Shown here: piece by piece, positions 29,704 through 39,430 of the stretch
Numbering within the stretch: position 1 is the stretch's first letter
How the letters are laid out: every line of letters begins with the position of its first letter
The notes under the pieces: generated by a model
The model's database searches: none
What the model saw: only the letters and a program-made list of their open reading frames with translations
What the model was told of the DNA's origin: nothing
Source of the DNA: Bosea sp. 124
Lineage (GTDB): Bacteria > Pseudomonadota > Alphaproteobacteria > Rhizobiales > Beijerinckiaceae
Assembly: GCF_003046175.1 (NCBI RefSeq)
Contig: NZ_PZZM01000001.1
Span: forward strand, 5,406,774 to 5,470,773
Direction: 5' to 3'
Length of the DNA: 64,000 nt
Translations under genes and position numbers: made by a program

Positions 29704-31959
29704 CTACCCGCCGAACCTGTTGTTCTTCGGAAAGCCCTTCGGCGGCAGGCGGCCGGCTTCGCCGCGATGGCCGAGCCATTCCAGCAGTTCGCTCTGTGCC
29801 ACCGTCCAGGTCCGGCCGGAGGTGTCGCGCCAGGTCAGGCCGTCCGCCAGCCTGAAGACCTTGGCATCCGAGACGCCGCCCTCCTTGTAGCGCTGCAGCC
29901 GCACGCCCTTGCCGCGCCCCATCTCCGCGACCTCGGAGATCGGGAAGCAGACCAGCTTGCGGTTCTGGCCGATGATCGAGACATGGTCGCCCTCGGCGGG
30001 GGCCGCCAGAAGCGCCGCGACCGGAGCCTCGACATTCAGCACCTGACGCCCCTTGCGGGTGTTGGCGACGACATCGTCGGTGGGTGCGACGAAGCCGCGG
30101 CCGTCCGTGGTGACCATCAGCAGCTTGAGACCGGGCCGGTATGGGAAGGCGGAGACGATCTCTGCCGTCTCCTCCAGCTCGATCATCAGGCGGATCGGAT
30201 CGCCGAAGCCGCGTCCGCCGGGCAGCTTGGAGGCCTCCAGCGTGAAGACCTTGCCGTTGGAGGCGAGCACCAGGACCTTCGCGGTCGTCTCGGTGAAGAA
30301 GGCGGTCTTCAACCCGTCATCGCCCTTGAAGGTCAGGGTCGACTGGTCCTGGACATGACCCTTCAGCGCCCTGATCCAGCCCTTCTTCGAGATGACGACG
30401 GTCACCGGCTCGCGCTCGACCATCGCCTGGGTCAGGTCGACATCGGTGGTGTCGGGCATGTCGGCGAAGCTGGTGCGGCGCTTGCCGATCGCAGTCTCCG
30501 GCCCGAAGAGCTTCTTCACCTCGCGGATATCGTGCTGGATCAACTTCCACTGCACGGCTTCCGAACCGAGCAGTTCCTCGATCTGGCCCTTTTCCGTGGT
30601 CAGTTCGTCGAGCTCGGTCTTGAGCGCCATCTCCTCGAGCTTGCGCAAAGCGCGCAGGCGGGTATCGAGGATGGCGTTGGCCTGGATCTCGGTCAGCTCG
30701 AAGAAGCGCATCAGCTCGATCTTCGGCTCGTCCTCCTCACGGATGATCTTGATGACCCGGTCGAGGTCGAGATAGACGATCAGCAGGCCGCGCAGGATCT
30801 CAAGGCGTTTCTCGATCTGGCCGAGGCGGAAACGCGAGCGCCGCAGCAGCACGTCGCGGCGATGGTCGAGCCAGGCGCGCAGCGCCTCGTTGAGGCCGAG
30901 CACGCGCGGCACCAGCCCGCCGGTCAGCACGTTCATGTTCATCGAGATGCGGGATTCCAGCTCGGTCAGCCGGAAGAGCGATTCCATCATCAGGGCGGGA
31001 TCGACATTGCGGGCGCGCGGCTCGATGACGACGCGGATGTCTTCCGCGGATTCGTCGCGGATGTCGCCGACCAGCGGCAGCTTCTTGTCGTTCAGGAGCT
31101 CGGCGATCTTCTCGATCAGCCGGCCCTTCTGGACCATATAGGGGATTTCGGTGACAACGACCAGCCAGGTACCGCGACCGAGATCCTCGGCCGCCCAGCG
31201 TGCCCGCGTGCGGAAGGCGCCGCGCCCGGTGCGGTAGGTCTCGGCCATCGAGGCCCGGCTCTCTACGATGACGCCGCCAGTCGGGAAATCCGGCCCCTGC
31301 ACGAAGGTCATCAACTGCTCGGAGGCCGTATCCGGATGCTGGATCAGGTAGAGCGCGGCGTCGCAGAGTTCGGCGGCGTTGTGGGGCGGGATCGACGTCG
31401 CCATGCCGACCGCGATGCCCTGCGAACCGTTGGCGAGCAGGTTCGGGAAGGCGGCGGGGAGCACGATTGGCTCCTCGTCCTCGCCATTGTAGGTCTCGCG
31501 GAAATCGACTGCATCCTCATCGATACCGTCGAGGAGGAGACGCGCGACCTCGGTCATGCGCGCTTCGGTGTAACGGTAGGCAGCGGCATTATCGCCGTCG
31601 ATATTGCCGAAATTGCCCTGGCCGTCGACGAGCGGATAGCGCTGGGCGAAATCCTGTGCCAGGCGCACCAGCGCATCGTAGACCGACTGGTCGCCATGCG
31701 GATGGAACTTGCCGATGACGTCACCGACGATACGGGCACATTTCTTGTGGACCTGGCCCGGATCGAGCCGCAGCAGCCGCATCGCGTGCAGGATGCGGCG
31801 ATGAACGGGCTTCAGCCCGTCGCGTGCGTCCGGCAAAGCGCGGTGCATGATGGTGGAGAGCGCATAGGCAAGATAGCGTTCTTCGAGCGCCGTCTTCAGG
31901 TCGATGCGCTCGGATTCGTCCTCCGGCGGCGGATCGACCGGCTTTCCCATTGCTTGCAT
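29704..31959 (-). CDS. parC: DNA topoisomerase IV subunit A
   Basis: Breaks and rejoins DNA to decatenate sister chromosomes, with ParE. 751 aa. N-terminal breakage-reunion domain: [31 protein letters not shown], and the catalytic tyrosine Y130 in [10 protein letters not shown]. Quinolone-site region [15 protein letters not shown]. The mid-domain has [24 protein letters not shown] and the coiled-coil region ending [13 protein letters not shown]. The C-terminal beta-propeller is shorter than that of GyrA and lacks the GyrA box, which supports parC. parE is not in the window. The start may be M1 (31959) or M4 (31950). Confidence 0.95.
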   Translation of the reverse strand: MQAMGKPVDPPPEDESERIDLKTALEERYLAYALSTIMHRALPDARDGLKPVHRRILHAMRLLRLDPGQVHKKCARIVGDVIGKFHPHGDQSVYDALVRLAQDFAQRYPLVDGQGNFGNIDGDNAAAYRYTEARMTEVARLLLDGIDEDAVDFRETYNGEDEEPIVLPAAFPNLLANGSQGIAVGMATSIPPHNAAELCDAALYLIQHPDTASEQLMTFVQGPDFPTGGVIVESRASMAETYRTGRGAFRTRARWAAEDLGRGTWLVVVTEIPYMVQKGRLIEKIAELLNDKKLPLVGDIRDESAEDIRVVIEPRARNVDPALMMESLFRLTELESRISMNMNVLTGGLVPRVLGLNEALRAWLDHRRDVLLRRSRFRLGQIEKRLEILRGLLIVYLDLDRVIKIIREEDEPKIELMRFFELTEIQANAILDTRLRALRKLEEMALKTELDELTTEKGQIEELLGSEAVQWKLIQHDIREVKKLFGPETAIGKRRTSFADMPDTTDVDLTQAMVEREPVTVVISKKGWIRALKGHVQDQSTLTFKGDDGLKTAFFTETTAKVLVLASNGKVFTLEASKLPGGRGFGDPIRLMIELEETAEIVSAFPYRPGLKLLMVTTDGRGFVAPTDDVVANTRKGRQVLNVEAPVAALLAAPAEGDHVSIIGQNRKLVCFPISEVAEMGRGKGVRLQRYKEGGVSDAKVFRLADGLTWRDTSGRTWTVAQSELLEWLGHRGEAGRLPPKGFPKNNRFGG

Positions 31960-32081
31960 ACCCCCGCTGCGATTTTGTCCGCGCCTCTATCGCACGGCGC
32001 GAATCACCCGGCTAGAACGATGGCGGGCGATACCCCCCTATGCAATCGGCCGGCACGTGCCCTGAACCGACGGAGAGCCGC

Positions 32082-32873
32082 ATGACGAGCCATGATCACA
32101 GCGCGGACAAAGGCACCTGCTCCCTGACGGGGCGATCCTTGCCGAAACGCGAACTGGTCAGCCTCGACGCGCTGCGTCCGCCACTGGCCGATGCGATCCG
32201 GCGCGACCATCCCGACCTGCCGGCGCATGCACTGGTCGCACAGGATCAGATCGCCGCCTACCGCTCGCGCTATGTCAACGCACTCCTGGCCAGCGAACGC
32301 GGCGAACTCAGCGAACTCGACCGGCAGGTGGCCGAGAGCCTCGCCCGATCCGAGCTGATCACCAGCAACACCGATGACGAGCTCGACCGCGAGCGAACCT
32401 TCGGCCAGCGCCTCGCCGACCATGTCGCGAGCTTCGGCGGGAGCTGGGCCTTCCTGATCTCGTTCGGCGTCGTCATCGTCTTCTGGATGGCGATCAACGT
32501 GCTCGGCGCCACCAGCTTCGACCCCTACCCCTTCATCCTGCTCAACCTGCTGCTGTCCTGCCTCGCCGCCGTGCAGGCGCCCGTGATCATGATGAGTCAG
32601 CAGCGGCAGGAGGCGAAGGACCGGGCTCGCTCGCGCAACGACTACCAGGTCAACCTCAAGGCGGAGCTGGAGATCCGGCACCTGCACGAGAAGATGGACC
32701 ATCTGGTCAACCGGCAGTGGCAGAGGCTGGCCGAAATCCAGGAGGTCCAGATCGAGCTGCTGCAGGAGTTGCGCAACGCTCAGGCGTCCGATGCCAGGGA
32801 TGCTCGTGCGGCGATCTCGACCAGCCGCTCCCGCTCCGGCGGCTCGGGCAAGCCACGCGGCTCGAAGACGTGA
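32082..32873 (+). CDS. DUF1003 membrane protein
   Basis: 263 aa. After [32 protein letters not shown] come polar helices and two membrane segments (about 130-150 and 155-178: [60 protein letters not shown]), the diagnostic DUF1003 region, then a coiled-coil-like tail ([20 protein letters not shown]). ATG at 32082 with GGAG six bases upstream. Its 3' end overlaps the 3' end of recO by 94 bp on the opposite strand. Function unknown in the family. Confidence 0.85.
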   Translation: MTSHDHSADKGTCSLTGRSLPKRELVSLDALRPPLADAIRRDHPDLPAHALVAQDQIAAYRSRYVNALLASERGELSELDRQVAESLARSELITSNTDDELDRERTFGQRLADHVASFGGSWAFLISFGVVIVFWMAINVLGATSFDPYPFILLNLLLSCLAAVQAPVIMMSQQRQEAKDRARSRNDYQVNLKAELEIRHLHEKMDHLVNRQWQRLAEIQEVQIELLQELRNAQASDARDARAAISTSRSRSGGSGKPRGSKT

Positions 32874-33523
32874 CGGCGCAGGAAATAGCCGGTCAGCGCG
32901 AAGCCGGCAGCGAGATCGGCTGGAACCGGCTGGCGCGCGCCCTGCCCTTCGCTCAGGAAGGGCGGTAGCGCCAGCAGCCGGTCGCGGTAAGGCTCCGCTT
33001 CCCTGCGGCTGACCGCCTTGCCCGATTTCGGCGAGACATGGCTGAGATCGTCGGGCGAGCCCGTTACCGCGCAGCGCGCGAGGTCGAGCCCGAAGCCGAG
33101 TTCGGCCAGCATCGCCACCTCGAAGCGCACGACCAGCGCCGGTGCGACCCCGGGCTCGTGCAGATGCTCGACCATTACGGCCAGCGCCTCGTGCAGGCCC
33201 GGATGGGGATCGCGCTCCGGCAGCAGGCGCAGCAGGGCCGAGATGGTGGCCAGCCCGTAGAGCGCGACCGGCGCCTCGATCAGGCGGGCCGCATGCGAGG
33301 CCAGCAGCTCGACCTTGTACTCGCCGAGATGCTCGTCGAGCCTCGCCCGCCAGGTCAGCGCGACGGCATTGCCCGGCTGAAGCACCGGCTGCTGCTTGGA
33401 GGAACGGCCGCCGCGCACGAGGCCGAGATGGCGGCCATGGTCCCGCGTCATCGCCTCCAGGATCACGGCGCTCTCGCCATGCCGCCTGACACCGATGATC
33501 GTGGCCTCGTCGCTCCATTCCAT
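32780..33523 (-). CDS. recO: DNA repair protein RecO
   Basis: Mediates RecF-pathway loading of RecA on single-stranded DNA. 247 aa. N-terminal OB-fold: [42 protein letters not shown], then [15 protein letters not shown]. The helical C-terminal part has [39 protein letters not shown]. Usually follows era in proteobacteria; here era is 12 kb away. It overlaps the DUF1003 gene tail-to-tail. Confidence 0.93.
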   Translation of the reverse strand: MEWSDEATIIGVRRHGESAVILEAMTRDHGRHLGLVRGGRSSKQQPVLQPGNAVALTWRARLDEHLGEYKVELLASHAARLIEAPVALYGLATISALLRLLPERDPHPGLHEALAVMVEHLHEPGVAPALVVRFEVAMLAELGFGLDLARCAVTGSPDDLSHVSPKSGKAVSRREAEPYRDRLLALPPFLSEGQGARQPVPADLAAGFALTGYFLRRHVFEPRGLPEPPERERLVEIAARASLASDA

Positions 33524-33570
33524 GGGAAGGGTTTAGGGCAGGACATCGCAGGGCGAAACAGTGCCGGCAC

Positions 33571-33663
33571 GTCATGGTCGGGCTTGACCCGACCATCTCG
33601 AAAACCAGTGCCTTCTCGTCACGAGTTTCCCGGGTCGACGCTCCGCGCCGCCCGAGAATGACG
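33571..33663. repeat. Dispersed palindromic intergenic repeat, copy C
   Basis: Begins GTCATGGTCGGGCTTGACCC, with a perfect 9 bp hairpin ATGGTCGGG/CCCGACCAT (33574-33582, 33588-33596), and ends CCCGAGAATGACG. Fills most of the gap between recO and the tautomerase gene. It is a variant whose arm differs from copies A and E, but it keeps the GTCAT...ATGAC borders. Confidence 0.7.
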
Positions 33664-33664
33664 T

Positions 33665-34048
33665 CTACGCCACATATTGCGCGATGCCGCCGCCGAAGGA
33701 CCAGTCCTCGCGCTTGACCTCGACCAGGCTGATGAAGATGTCGTCGGGCTTCAGGCCCGGCTCGTGCTGCAGGTTCTGGGCGATCGCAGCATAGAGGGCC
33801 TTCTTCTGGGTGATGCCGCGGGTGTTGGCGACCGTGAGCTGTATGATCACCAGCCCGGCCGAACGCTCGAAGCCGAAATAGTTGGCGTCGAAGACGAACT
33901 CCTCGGCGTCGTGCTGGTGGACCACGGCGAAGAGATCGTTCTCCGGCACCTCGAAGGTCGAGCGCAGGGCGCGGTAGACGCCGTCGACGATCGCGGCGGG
34001 ATGCGAGGCCGGGCGGCCGCGACGCATCGAGATCCGGATCAGGGGCAT
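33665..34048 (-). CDS. Tautomerase-family protein (4-OT superfamily)
   Basis: 127 aa. The mature N-terminus after Met removal is Pro-Leu-Ile-Arg (MPLIRISMRRGRP), giving the catalytic Pro1 of this superfamily. Also seen: AIVDGVYRALRSTFEVPENDLFAVVHQHDAEEF and KKALYAAIAQNLQHEPGLKPDDIFISLVEVKREDWSFGGGIAQYV, typical of the ~130 aa tautomerases. The start at 34048 is preferred over M1 at 34060 because Pro must be second. Divergent from a LysR gene, which probably regulates it. Confidence 0.88.
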   Translation of the reverse strand: MPLIRISMRRGRPASHPAAIVDGVYRALRSTFEVPENDLFAVVHQHDAEEFVFDANYFGFERSAGLVIIQLTVANTRGITQKKALYAAIAQNLQHEPGLKPDDIFISLVEVKREDWSFGGGIAQYVA

Positions 34049-34142
34049 GGCAGGCTCCAAAAGCTGGCAGCTTCACGGGCAAGGCACCGAGCCTCGCGAA
34101 CAGCCTCACGCTAGGCCTCTTGCATCAATCTGAAAATCGTAT

Positions 34143-34156
34143 TGATATGAATATCA
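34143..34156. promoter_or_regulatory. LysR operator, perfect palindrome
   Basis: TGATAT-GA-ATATCA, inside the wider CGTATTGATATGAATATCAG context, 24 bp before the LysR start and 95 bp before the tautomerase start. The pattern resembles a LysR binding site shared by the divergent pair. Confidence 0.65.
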
Positions 34157-34179
34157 GTGATACGGATTTATGATTTATC

Positions 34180-35034
34180 ATGAGCGCCACCCTGAACATC
34201 GACGCCGTCGCCGCCTTTCTGCAGACGGCGGAACTCAACAGCTTCACCCGCGCCGCCGAGGCGCTGGGGACGGCGCAATCGCTGGTCAGCACGCGGATCA
34301 AGCGGCTGGAAGACGGGCTCGGCCAGACGCTGCTGCGGCGTCATCCGCGGCTGGTGCGGCTGACGGCGGAAGGCGAACGCTTCCTGCCGGCCGCGCGCGA
34401 GCTGATGGCGGCGCATGAACGGGCGCTCGGTGCCTTCCGGCAGCCCGGCGAGCGTATCACGCTGGGCATCAGCGAACAGGCCGTCGGCGCCGAGATCCCC
34501 GCCGTACTGGGCAGACTCACGGCCCAACACCAAGGCATCGTCATCAATCTCAGAATCGAGGCGTCACGGGCACTGGAAGCCGCGTTCGAGCGGGGCGAGC
34601 TCGACGTCGCGATCGTTCGCCGGCTGGGCGCGGGGCGCACCGGCGAGGTGCTGCGCGAGGACGTCTTCGGCTGGTTTGCGGCGGACAGCCTGGTTCGCCG
34701 GCCGGACGAAGCCCTGCCGCTGGTGAGCCTCATCGCCGAATGCTGGCTGCGACAGCACGGCATCGACGCGCTCGACCGCGCTGGCCTGGCCTGGCGTGAG
34801 GCCTTTATCGGCGGCGGCATGGCGGCCGTTCTGGCGGCCGTCTCGGGCGGGCTCGGGGTCTCCCCGCTGGCGGCACGGATCGCGCCGCCAGGCGCCGTCG
34901 ATGTCGGGCCAGCCTGGGGGCTGCCGCCTCTCGGGACCTCGGTGGTGGTGCTGCGCAGCCAGGTGGCGACGCCGCGTGCGACCGCTTTCGTCAGAACGCT
35001 CGCCGCGGCCTTCAGGATGCCGAGCGGCTCCTGA
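34180..35034 (+). CDS. LysR-family transcriptional regulator
   Basis: 284 aa. N-terminal HTH: DAVAAFLQTAELNSFTRAAEALGTAQSLVSTRIKRLEDGLGQTLLRRHPRLVRLTAEGERFLPAA. The effector-binding domain follows (ERITLGISEQAVGAEIPAVLGRLTAQHQGI). The inducer is unknown. Divergent to the tautomerase gene with a palindrome between. The downstream SDR gene converges on it 23 bp away. Confidence 0.88.
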   Translation: MSATLNIDAVAAFLQTAELNSFTRAAEALGTAQSLVSTRIKRLEDGLGQTLLRRHPRLVRLTAEGERFLPAARELMAAHERALGAFRQPGERITLGISEQAVGAEIPAVLGRLTAQHQGIVINLRIEASRALEAAFERGELDVAIVRRLGAGRTGEVLREDVFGWFAADSLVRRPDEALPLVSLIAECWLRQHGIDALDRAGLAWREAFIGGGMAAVLAAVSGGLGVSPLAARIAPPGAVDVGPAWGLPPLGTSVVVLRSQVATPRATAFVRTLAAAFRMPSGS

Positions 35035-35057
35035 AGGCGCAGCGTCCGCCGATCGCC

Positions 35058-35843
35058 TCACGCGGCGTAGCGTGCGGCCGGCTCGGCGTTCGGGAAGTTC
35101 TGGATCATGGCGACGCGCGCCGTCTCGAAGGCATCCCACTGGCTCGCATCCGGAAGCGAGGGGATGGTGATGGTCTCGCGGCGATCGAAGCCGACGAGCG
35201 CGGCATCGACCATCTTGTCGACATCCATGACGCCGGTCAGCGTCTCGATATCCCGGCCCGAACGCTTCCAGATCTCGGTCCGCGTGGCGGCGGGCATCAC
35301 GGCCTGGACATAAAGCCCGCGCGAGCCGAGCTCGACCGTCATGGCCTGCGACATCGCGATCACGAAGGCCTTGGTCGCGTTGTAGATGCCGAGCGGGATC
35401 TCGGGAGCGACGCCGAGCACGGATGCGATGTTGATGATCGCGCCGCCGCCGCGGGCCAGCATGCCGGGGACCGCCGCCGCGGCGAGGCGGCTCACCGCCG
35501 TGACGTTGAGGCGGATCAACGCGTCGAAGGCGTCGGCGTCGGCCTGCGCGAAGGCGCCGTGGGCGGCTGCGCCGGCATTGTTGACCAGCAGGCCGATGGT
35601 CTCGTCCTCGCGCAGCCGCGCTTCCACGGCGGCGAGCTGGGACGGCTGCGTCAGGTCGGCAGGCAGGACATCGACCCTCACCCCGGTCTCTGCGCGCAGC
35701 CGCGCCGCCAGCGCATCGAGCTTCTCACGGTTGCGGGCGACGAGGATGAGGGGATGGCCGCGGTGAGCCAGCCGGTCGGCGTAGACGGCGCCGATGCCGG
35801 TCGAGGCGCCGGTGACGAGCGCAGTCGGGCGAATATCGGACAT
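35058..35843 (-). CDS. Short-chain dehydrogenase/reductase
   Basis: 261 aa. Rossmann cofactor motif LVTGASTGIGAVYADRL, structural NNAG (LLVNNAGAAAHG), catalytic Ser region INIASVLG and Y-x-x-x-K in GIYNATKAFVIAMSQAM. A classical SDR, probably NADP(H)- or NAD(H)-linked with an unknown substrate. Transcribed divergently from a TetR gene through twin operators, so most likely its regulated target. Confidence 0.88.
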   Translation of the reverse strand: MSDIRPTALVTGASTGIGAVYADRLAHRGHPLILVARNREKLDALAARLRAETGVRVDVLPADLTQPSQLAAVEARLREDETIGLLVNNAGAAAHGAFAQADADAFDALIRLNVTAVSRLAAAAVPGMLARGGGAIINIASVLGVAPEIPLGIYNATKAFVIAMSQAMTVELGSRGLYVQAVMPAATRTEIWKRSGRDIETLTGVMDVDKMVDAALVGFDRRETITIPSLPDASQWDAFETARVAMIQNFPNAEPAARYAA

Positions 35844-35915
35844 GACAGCATTTCCCGGAAGTCGAGGAGGCGGGCGGGACCCGGATGCGACCGGCCCTGA
35901 ACCCGTCCAATGATG

Positions 35916-35955
35916 ATGATGATCATCATTGTTGTGCTTTAATGATGATCATCAT
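35916..35955. promoter_or_regulatory. Twin perfect palindromes, TetR operator
   Basis: Two identical 14 bp perfect palindromes ATGATGATCATCAT at 35916-35929 and 35942-35955, 26 bp apart start to start, in the divergent promoter of the SDR and TetR genes. AT-rich in a GC-rich genome, and exact repetition argues for selection. Confidence 0.85.
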
Positions 35956-35983
35956 CTATGGTGTCAAGCGAGGAGAGACAGTC

Positions 35984-36535
35984 ATGAAAATCAGTCGCGA
36001 CAAGTTGATCGAGAACCGGCGCCGGATTCTGGAGGCGGCAGCGCGGCTGTTTCGCGAGCGCGGCTTCGATGCGGTGACGGTCTCGGAGGTGATGAAGGCC
36101 GCCGACCTGACCCATGGCGCCTTCTACAACCACTTCACCTCGAAGGACGATCTGGTCGCGAAGGCCTTTGCGCATGTGCTGCTGCCGGACCAGCCGAATG
36201 ACGGCCTGGCCGGTCTGGAGATGGCCGACTATGCCCGCATCTATCTGAGCGCTGCCCATCGCGACGCGCCAGGCAGCGGCTGCATGCTCAGCGCGCTGGC
36301 GACCGAGGGCGCCCGCAGCAATGCCGAGGCGCGCAAGATCATGAGCGAGGCGACGCGGGGGCAGATCGCGCGCTTTGCGGCGACGGCTCCAGGCAAGACG
36401 GAGCAAGAGCGGCGCCGCGCCGCGATGGCGCGCTGGTCGGCGATGCTCGGCGCCGTGATCCTGGCACGGGCGATCGACGACACGGCCCTTTCGGACGAGA
36501 TTCTCGCGGCAACGCTGGACGCCGTCGAGACGTGA
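35984..36535 (+). CDS. TetR-family transcriptional regulator
   Basis: 183 aa. N-terminal HTH: ENRRRILEAAARLFRERGFDAVTVSEVMKAADLTHGAFYNHFTSKDDLVAKAFAHVL, a textbook TetR domain. The C-terminal ligand/dimer domain contains GSGCMLSALATEGARSNAEARKIMSEATRGQIARF. ATG at 35984 with GGAGAG nearby. Probably represses itself and the divergent SDR through the twin palindromes. It ends ten bases before the convergent rsh gene. Confidence 0.9.
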   Translation: MKISRDKLIENRRRILEAAARLFRERGFDAVTVSEVMKAADLTHGAFYNHFTSKDDLVAKAFAHVLLPDQPNDGLAGLEMADYARIYLSAAHRDAPGSGCMLSALATEGARSNAEARKIMSEATRGQIARFAATAPGKTEQERRRAAMARWSAMLGAVILARAIDDTALSDEILAATLDAVET

Positions 36536-36544
36536 GGGCCCGCC

Positions 36545-38770
36545 CTACCCGACCACGCGCTCGACCCGGCTGATCACCCGCTTCTCGCGCAACTCGCTGA
36601 TGATGGCGCTGAGATGCTTCAGGTCCCACACCGTCAGGTCGATGGTGACGTTGGTGAAATCCTGGTTCGGGCGATGCATCGCGACCGCGTCGATATTGCC
36701 GTCATGCTCGGCGATGGTCGTGGTGATCTGCGCCAGCGAGCCCGGCTCGTTGATCGAATGCAGCGAGATGCGCGCCGGGAAGCGCTGCGGCGCCTTGTCG
36801 TCGAGGTCCCAACGCACGTCGAGCCAGCGCTCCGGCTCGTTGTCGAAGGCGGCCAGCGCCGAGGACTGGATCGGATAGATCGTCACCCCCTCGCCCGGCG
36901 TCAGGATGCCGACGATGCGGTCTCCTGGCACGGCGCCGCCATTGGGCGCGAAGCGCACCGGCAGGTCGCCGCCGAGGCCGCGGATCGGGATCGCGTCGTC
37001 GCCCGGCGTCTCTCCGGGCAGCTTGAACTTCAGGTTCTCGCCCTGGCGCAGCTCGAACCAGCCCTTGCCGTTTCCGGCCGGGGCACCGGCGGGTCTGGGC
37101 TCGGTCGTGCCGCGCTTCTCGGGTTCGAGATCGGGATAGACCGCCTTGACGACGTCGCCGGAATACATCTCGCCGCGCCCGACGGCCGCCAGCACGTCGT
37201 CGACCGCGGTGCGGGCGAGCCGCTTCAGGGCGGCCTTCAGCTTCTCGTCCGAGAACGGCCGCTCGGCCCGGCTGAAGGCGCGCTCCAGGATCTGGCGGCC
37301 GAGCCCGGAATATTGCCGGCGGACCGCGGTGCGGGTGGCGCGCCGGATCGCGGCACGGGCCTTGCCGGTGACGACAAGCGATTCCCAGGCGGCCGGCGGC
37401 GTCTGCCCCTCGGCGCGGGTGATCTCGACCTCGTCGCCATTGGCAAGCTCGGTCAGCAGCGGCGCGATGCGGCCGTTGATCTTTGCACCGACGGCGCTGT
37501 TGCCGACATTGGTGTGGATCGCATAGGCGAAGTCGATCGGCGTCGCGCCGCGCGGCAGCGCGATCAGCCGGCCCTTCGGCGTGAAGCAGAAGACCTGGTC
37601 GTGGAAGAGTTCGAGCTTGGTGTGCTCGAGGAACTCCTCCGGGCTGTCCCCCTCCGCCAGCAGATCGACCGTGCGGCGGAGCCACTGATAGGCACGGCTC
37701 TCATCGGCATACTGGACGAGTTCGGTGGTGCGGCCGTCCTTGTAATGGGCATGGGCGGCGATGCCGAATTCGGCGATGCGGTCCATCGTGTCGGTGCGGA
37801 TCTGCAGTTCGACGCGGCTGTGGCCGGGCCCGACCACCGTCGTATGGATCGAACGGTAGTCGTTCTGCTTGGGCGTCGAGATGTAGTCCTTGTAGCGTCC
37901 CGGGACCATCGGCCAGGTCATGTGGACGATGCCGAGCACGCGGTAGCAGTCCTCCGGCGCCTCGACGATGACGCGGAAGCCGAAGATGTCGGAGAGCTGC
38001 TCGAACGAGATCGATTTGCGCTCCATCTTCTTCCAGATCGAATAGGGGCGCTTGCGCCTCCCCGAGACCTCGGCCTGGATGCCGCTGGCGGCGAGCTTGT
38101 CCTTCAGGTCCTTCTCGATCTCGCCGATGACGTGGCCTTCGCGCTCGGTGACATCTTCGAGCCGCTTGGTGACGGTCGCATGCGCCTCCGGCTTGATGTG
38201 GCGGAAGGCGAGTTCCTCAAGCTCCTCGCGCAATTCCTGCATGCCCATGCGGCCGGCGAGCGGGGCATAGATCTCGGCCGTCTCCTCGGCGATGCGCAGG
38301 CGCTTCTCGGGCGCCATGAAATGCAAGGTGCGCATGTTGTGCAGCCGGTCGGCGAGCTTGACCAGCAGCACACGGACATCGTCGACGATGGCAAGCAGGA
38401 GCTTGCGGAAATTCTCGCCCTGGGCCGCCTTCTTCGAGACGAGGTCGAGCTTCTTGATCTTGGTCAGCCCGTCCACGAGACGGCGGATATCCGGCCCGAA
38501 GATGCTCTCGATCTCCTCGAGCGTCGCGGCGGTGTCCTCGACGGTGTCGTGCAGGACGGCTGCGACGATCGTCGCATCGTCGAGCTTGAGATCGGTCAGG
38601 AGGGCCGCGACTTCGAGCGGATGGGCGAAGAACGGATCGCCCGAGGCACGTTTCTGCGTGCCATGCGCCCGCATGGCATAGACATAGGCCCGGTTGAGCA
38701 GGTCCTCGTCGGTATTCGGATTGTAGCTGCGAACCCGGTCGACGAGTTCGTATTGCCGCATCATGCCCAT
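36545..38770 (-). CDS. rsh: Bifunctional (p)ppGpp synthetase/hydrolase (RelA/SpoT homologue)
   Basis: Makes and degrades the alarmone (p)ppGpp in the stringent response. 741 aa. N-terminal HD hydrolase: FFAHPLEVA (H50), VLHDTVEDTAATLEEIE (HD 74-75) and LADRLHNMRTL. The synthetase domain has GRYKDYISTPKQNDYRSIHT, whose R-x-K-D signature marks bifunctional enzymes rather than synthetase-only RelA. Next come a TGS domain (VFCFTPKGRLIALPRGATPIDFAYAIH) and a C-terminal ACT domain (ISLHSINEPGSLAQITTTIAEHDGNIDAVAMH). It follows rpoZ after a terminator, an arrangement common in alphaproteobacteria. Confidence 0.95.
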   Translation of the reverse strand: MGMMRQYELVDRVRSYNPNTDEDLLNRAYVYAMRAHGTQKRASGDPFFAHPLEVAALLTDLKLDDATIVAAVLHDTVEDTAATLEEIESIFGPDIRRLVDGLTKIKKLDLVSKKAAQGENFRKLLLAIVDDVRVLLVKLADRLHNMRTLHFMAPEKRLRIAEETAEIYAPLAGRMGMQELREELEELAFRHIKPEAHATVTKRLEDVTEREGHVIGEIEKDLKDKLAASGIQAEVSGRRKRPYSIWKKMERKSISFEQLSDIFGFRVIVEAPEDCYRVLGIVHMTWPMVPGRYKDYISTPKQNDYRSIHTTVVGPGHSRVELQIRTDTMDRIAEFGIAAHAHYKDGRTTELVQYADESRAYQWLRRTVDLLAEGDSPEEFLEHTKLELFHDQVFCFTPKGRLIALPRGATPIDFAYAIHTNVGNSAVGAKINGRIAPLLTELANGDEVEITRAEGQTPPAAWESLVVTGKARAAIRRATRTAVRRQYSGLGRQILERAFSRAERPFSDEKLKAALKRLARTAVDDVLAAVGRGEMYSGDVVKAVYPDLEPEKRGTTEPRPAGAPAGNGKGWFELRQGENLKFKLPGETPGDDAIPIRGLGGDLPVRFAPNGGAVPGDRIVGILTPGEGVTIYPIQSSALAAFDNEPERWLDVRWDLDDKAPQRFPARISLHSINEPGSLAQITTTIAEHDGNIDAVAMHRPNQDFTNVTIDLTVWDLKHLSAIISELREKRVISRVERVVG

Positions 38771-38862
38771 GCGGGCCCTCTGTCACGCCTGCCTAATCTG
38801 CGAACAACCAATATCGGTGCGGGGCGAACGGGCAGCAAGGCGTATTCTCACAGGCGGGCATG

Positions 38863-38888
38863 AAAAAGCCCGGCGGTGCCGGGCTTTA
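38863..38888 (-). terminator. Rho-independent terminator of rpoZ
   Basis: On the minus strand: AAAGCCCGG, loop CACCG, CCGGGCTTTTT. Stem 8 bp followed by a T-run. Lies between rpoZ and rsh, so rsh has its own start signals downstream. Confidence 0.85.
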
Positions 38889-38932
38889 GCGGGACTGGCG
38901 AAGATATCGTGCAGGACGGCTCCGGGGACGGA

Positions 38933-39325
38933 TCAGTCCTCGTCGTCGGCGCTCTCGGTCGGCGGGACGAGCCCGTCGAGGCCGCGCAGCAGATCGTCCT
39001 CGCTCATGCGGTCGAACTGAACCTCCGAATCGGGGGCGGAGGGGTTCGGCACCGAGGTGGTGAGCAGCGGCACGGTCTCGGCCTCCGGCTCGTCGACCTC
39101 GACATGCTTCTGCAGCGAGTGGATCAGGTCTTCCTTGAGATCCTCGGGCTTGAGCTTCTGGTCGGCGATCTCGCGCAGCGCGACGACGGGGTTCTTGTCG
39201 TTGTCGCGGGCAACGAGGATCGACGATCCGGACTGGATCATCCGCGCCCGATGGCTGGCAAGCAGAACCAGCTCGAAGCGGTTGTCGACCTTGTCGATGC
39301 AATCCTCAACGGTGACGCGAGCCAT
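38933..39325 (-). CDS. rpoZ: RNA polymerase omega subunit
   Basis: Small assembly subunit of RNA polymerase that takes part in the ppGpp response. 130 aa. Core sequence [30 protein letters not shown], then [34 protein letters not shown], with a long acidic C-terminal tail as usual for alphaproteobacteria. Start at 39325, AAGGAG seven bases upstream; the frame extends 21 codons further but the family start is clear. Confidence 0.95.
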   Translation of the reverse strand: MARVTVEDCIDKVDNRFELVLLASHRARMIQSGSSILVARDNDKNPVVALREIADQKLKPEDLKEDLIHSLQKHVEVDEPEAETVPLLTTSVPNPSAPDSEVQFDRMSEDDLLRGLDGLVPPTESADDED

Positions 39326-39430
39326 GGCGCGGCTCCTTCTGATCTTTAGCGATGCAGGGAAGATGATGTGAGCCGGCCTTACAGGCAAAGCGCGGCGGAT
39401 GCAAGATTTTCGCGTGACGCCCGGCCGGGC

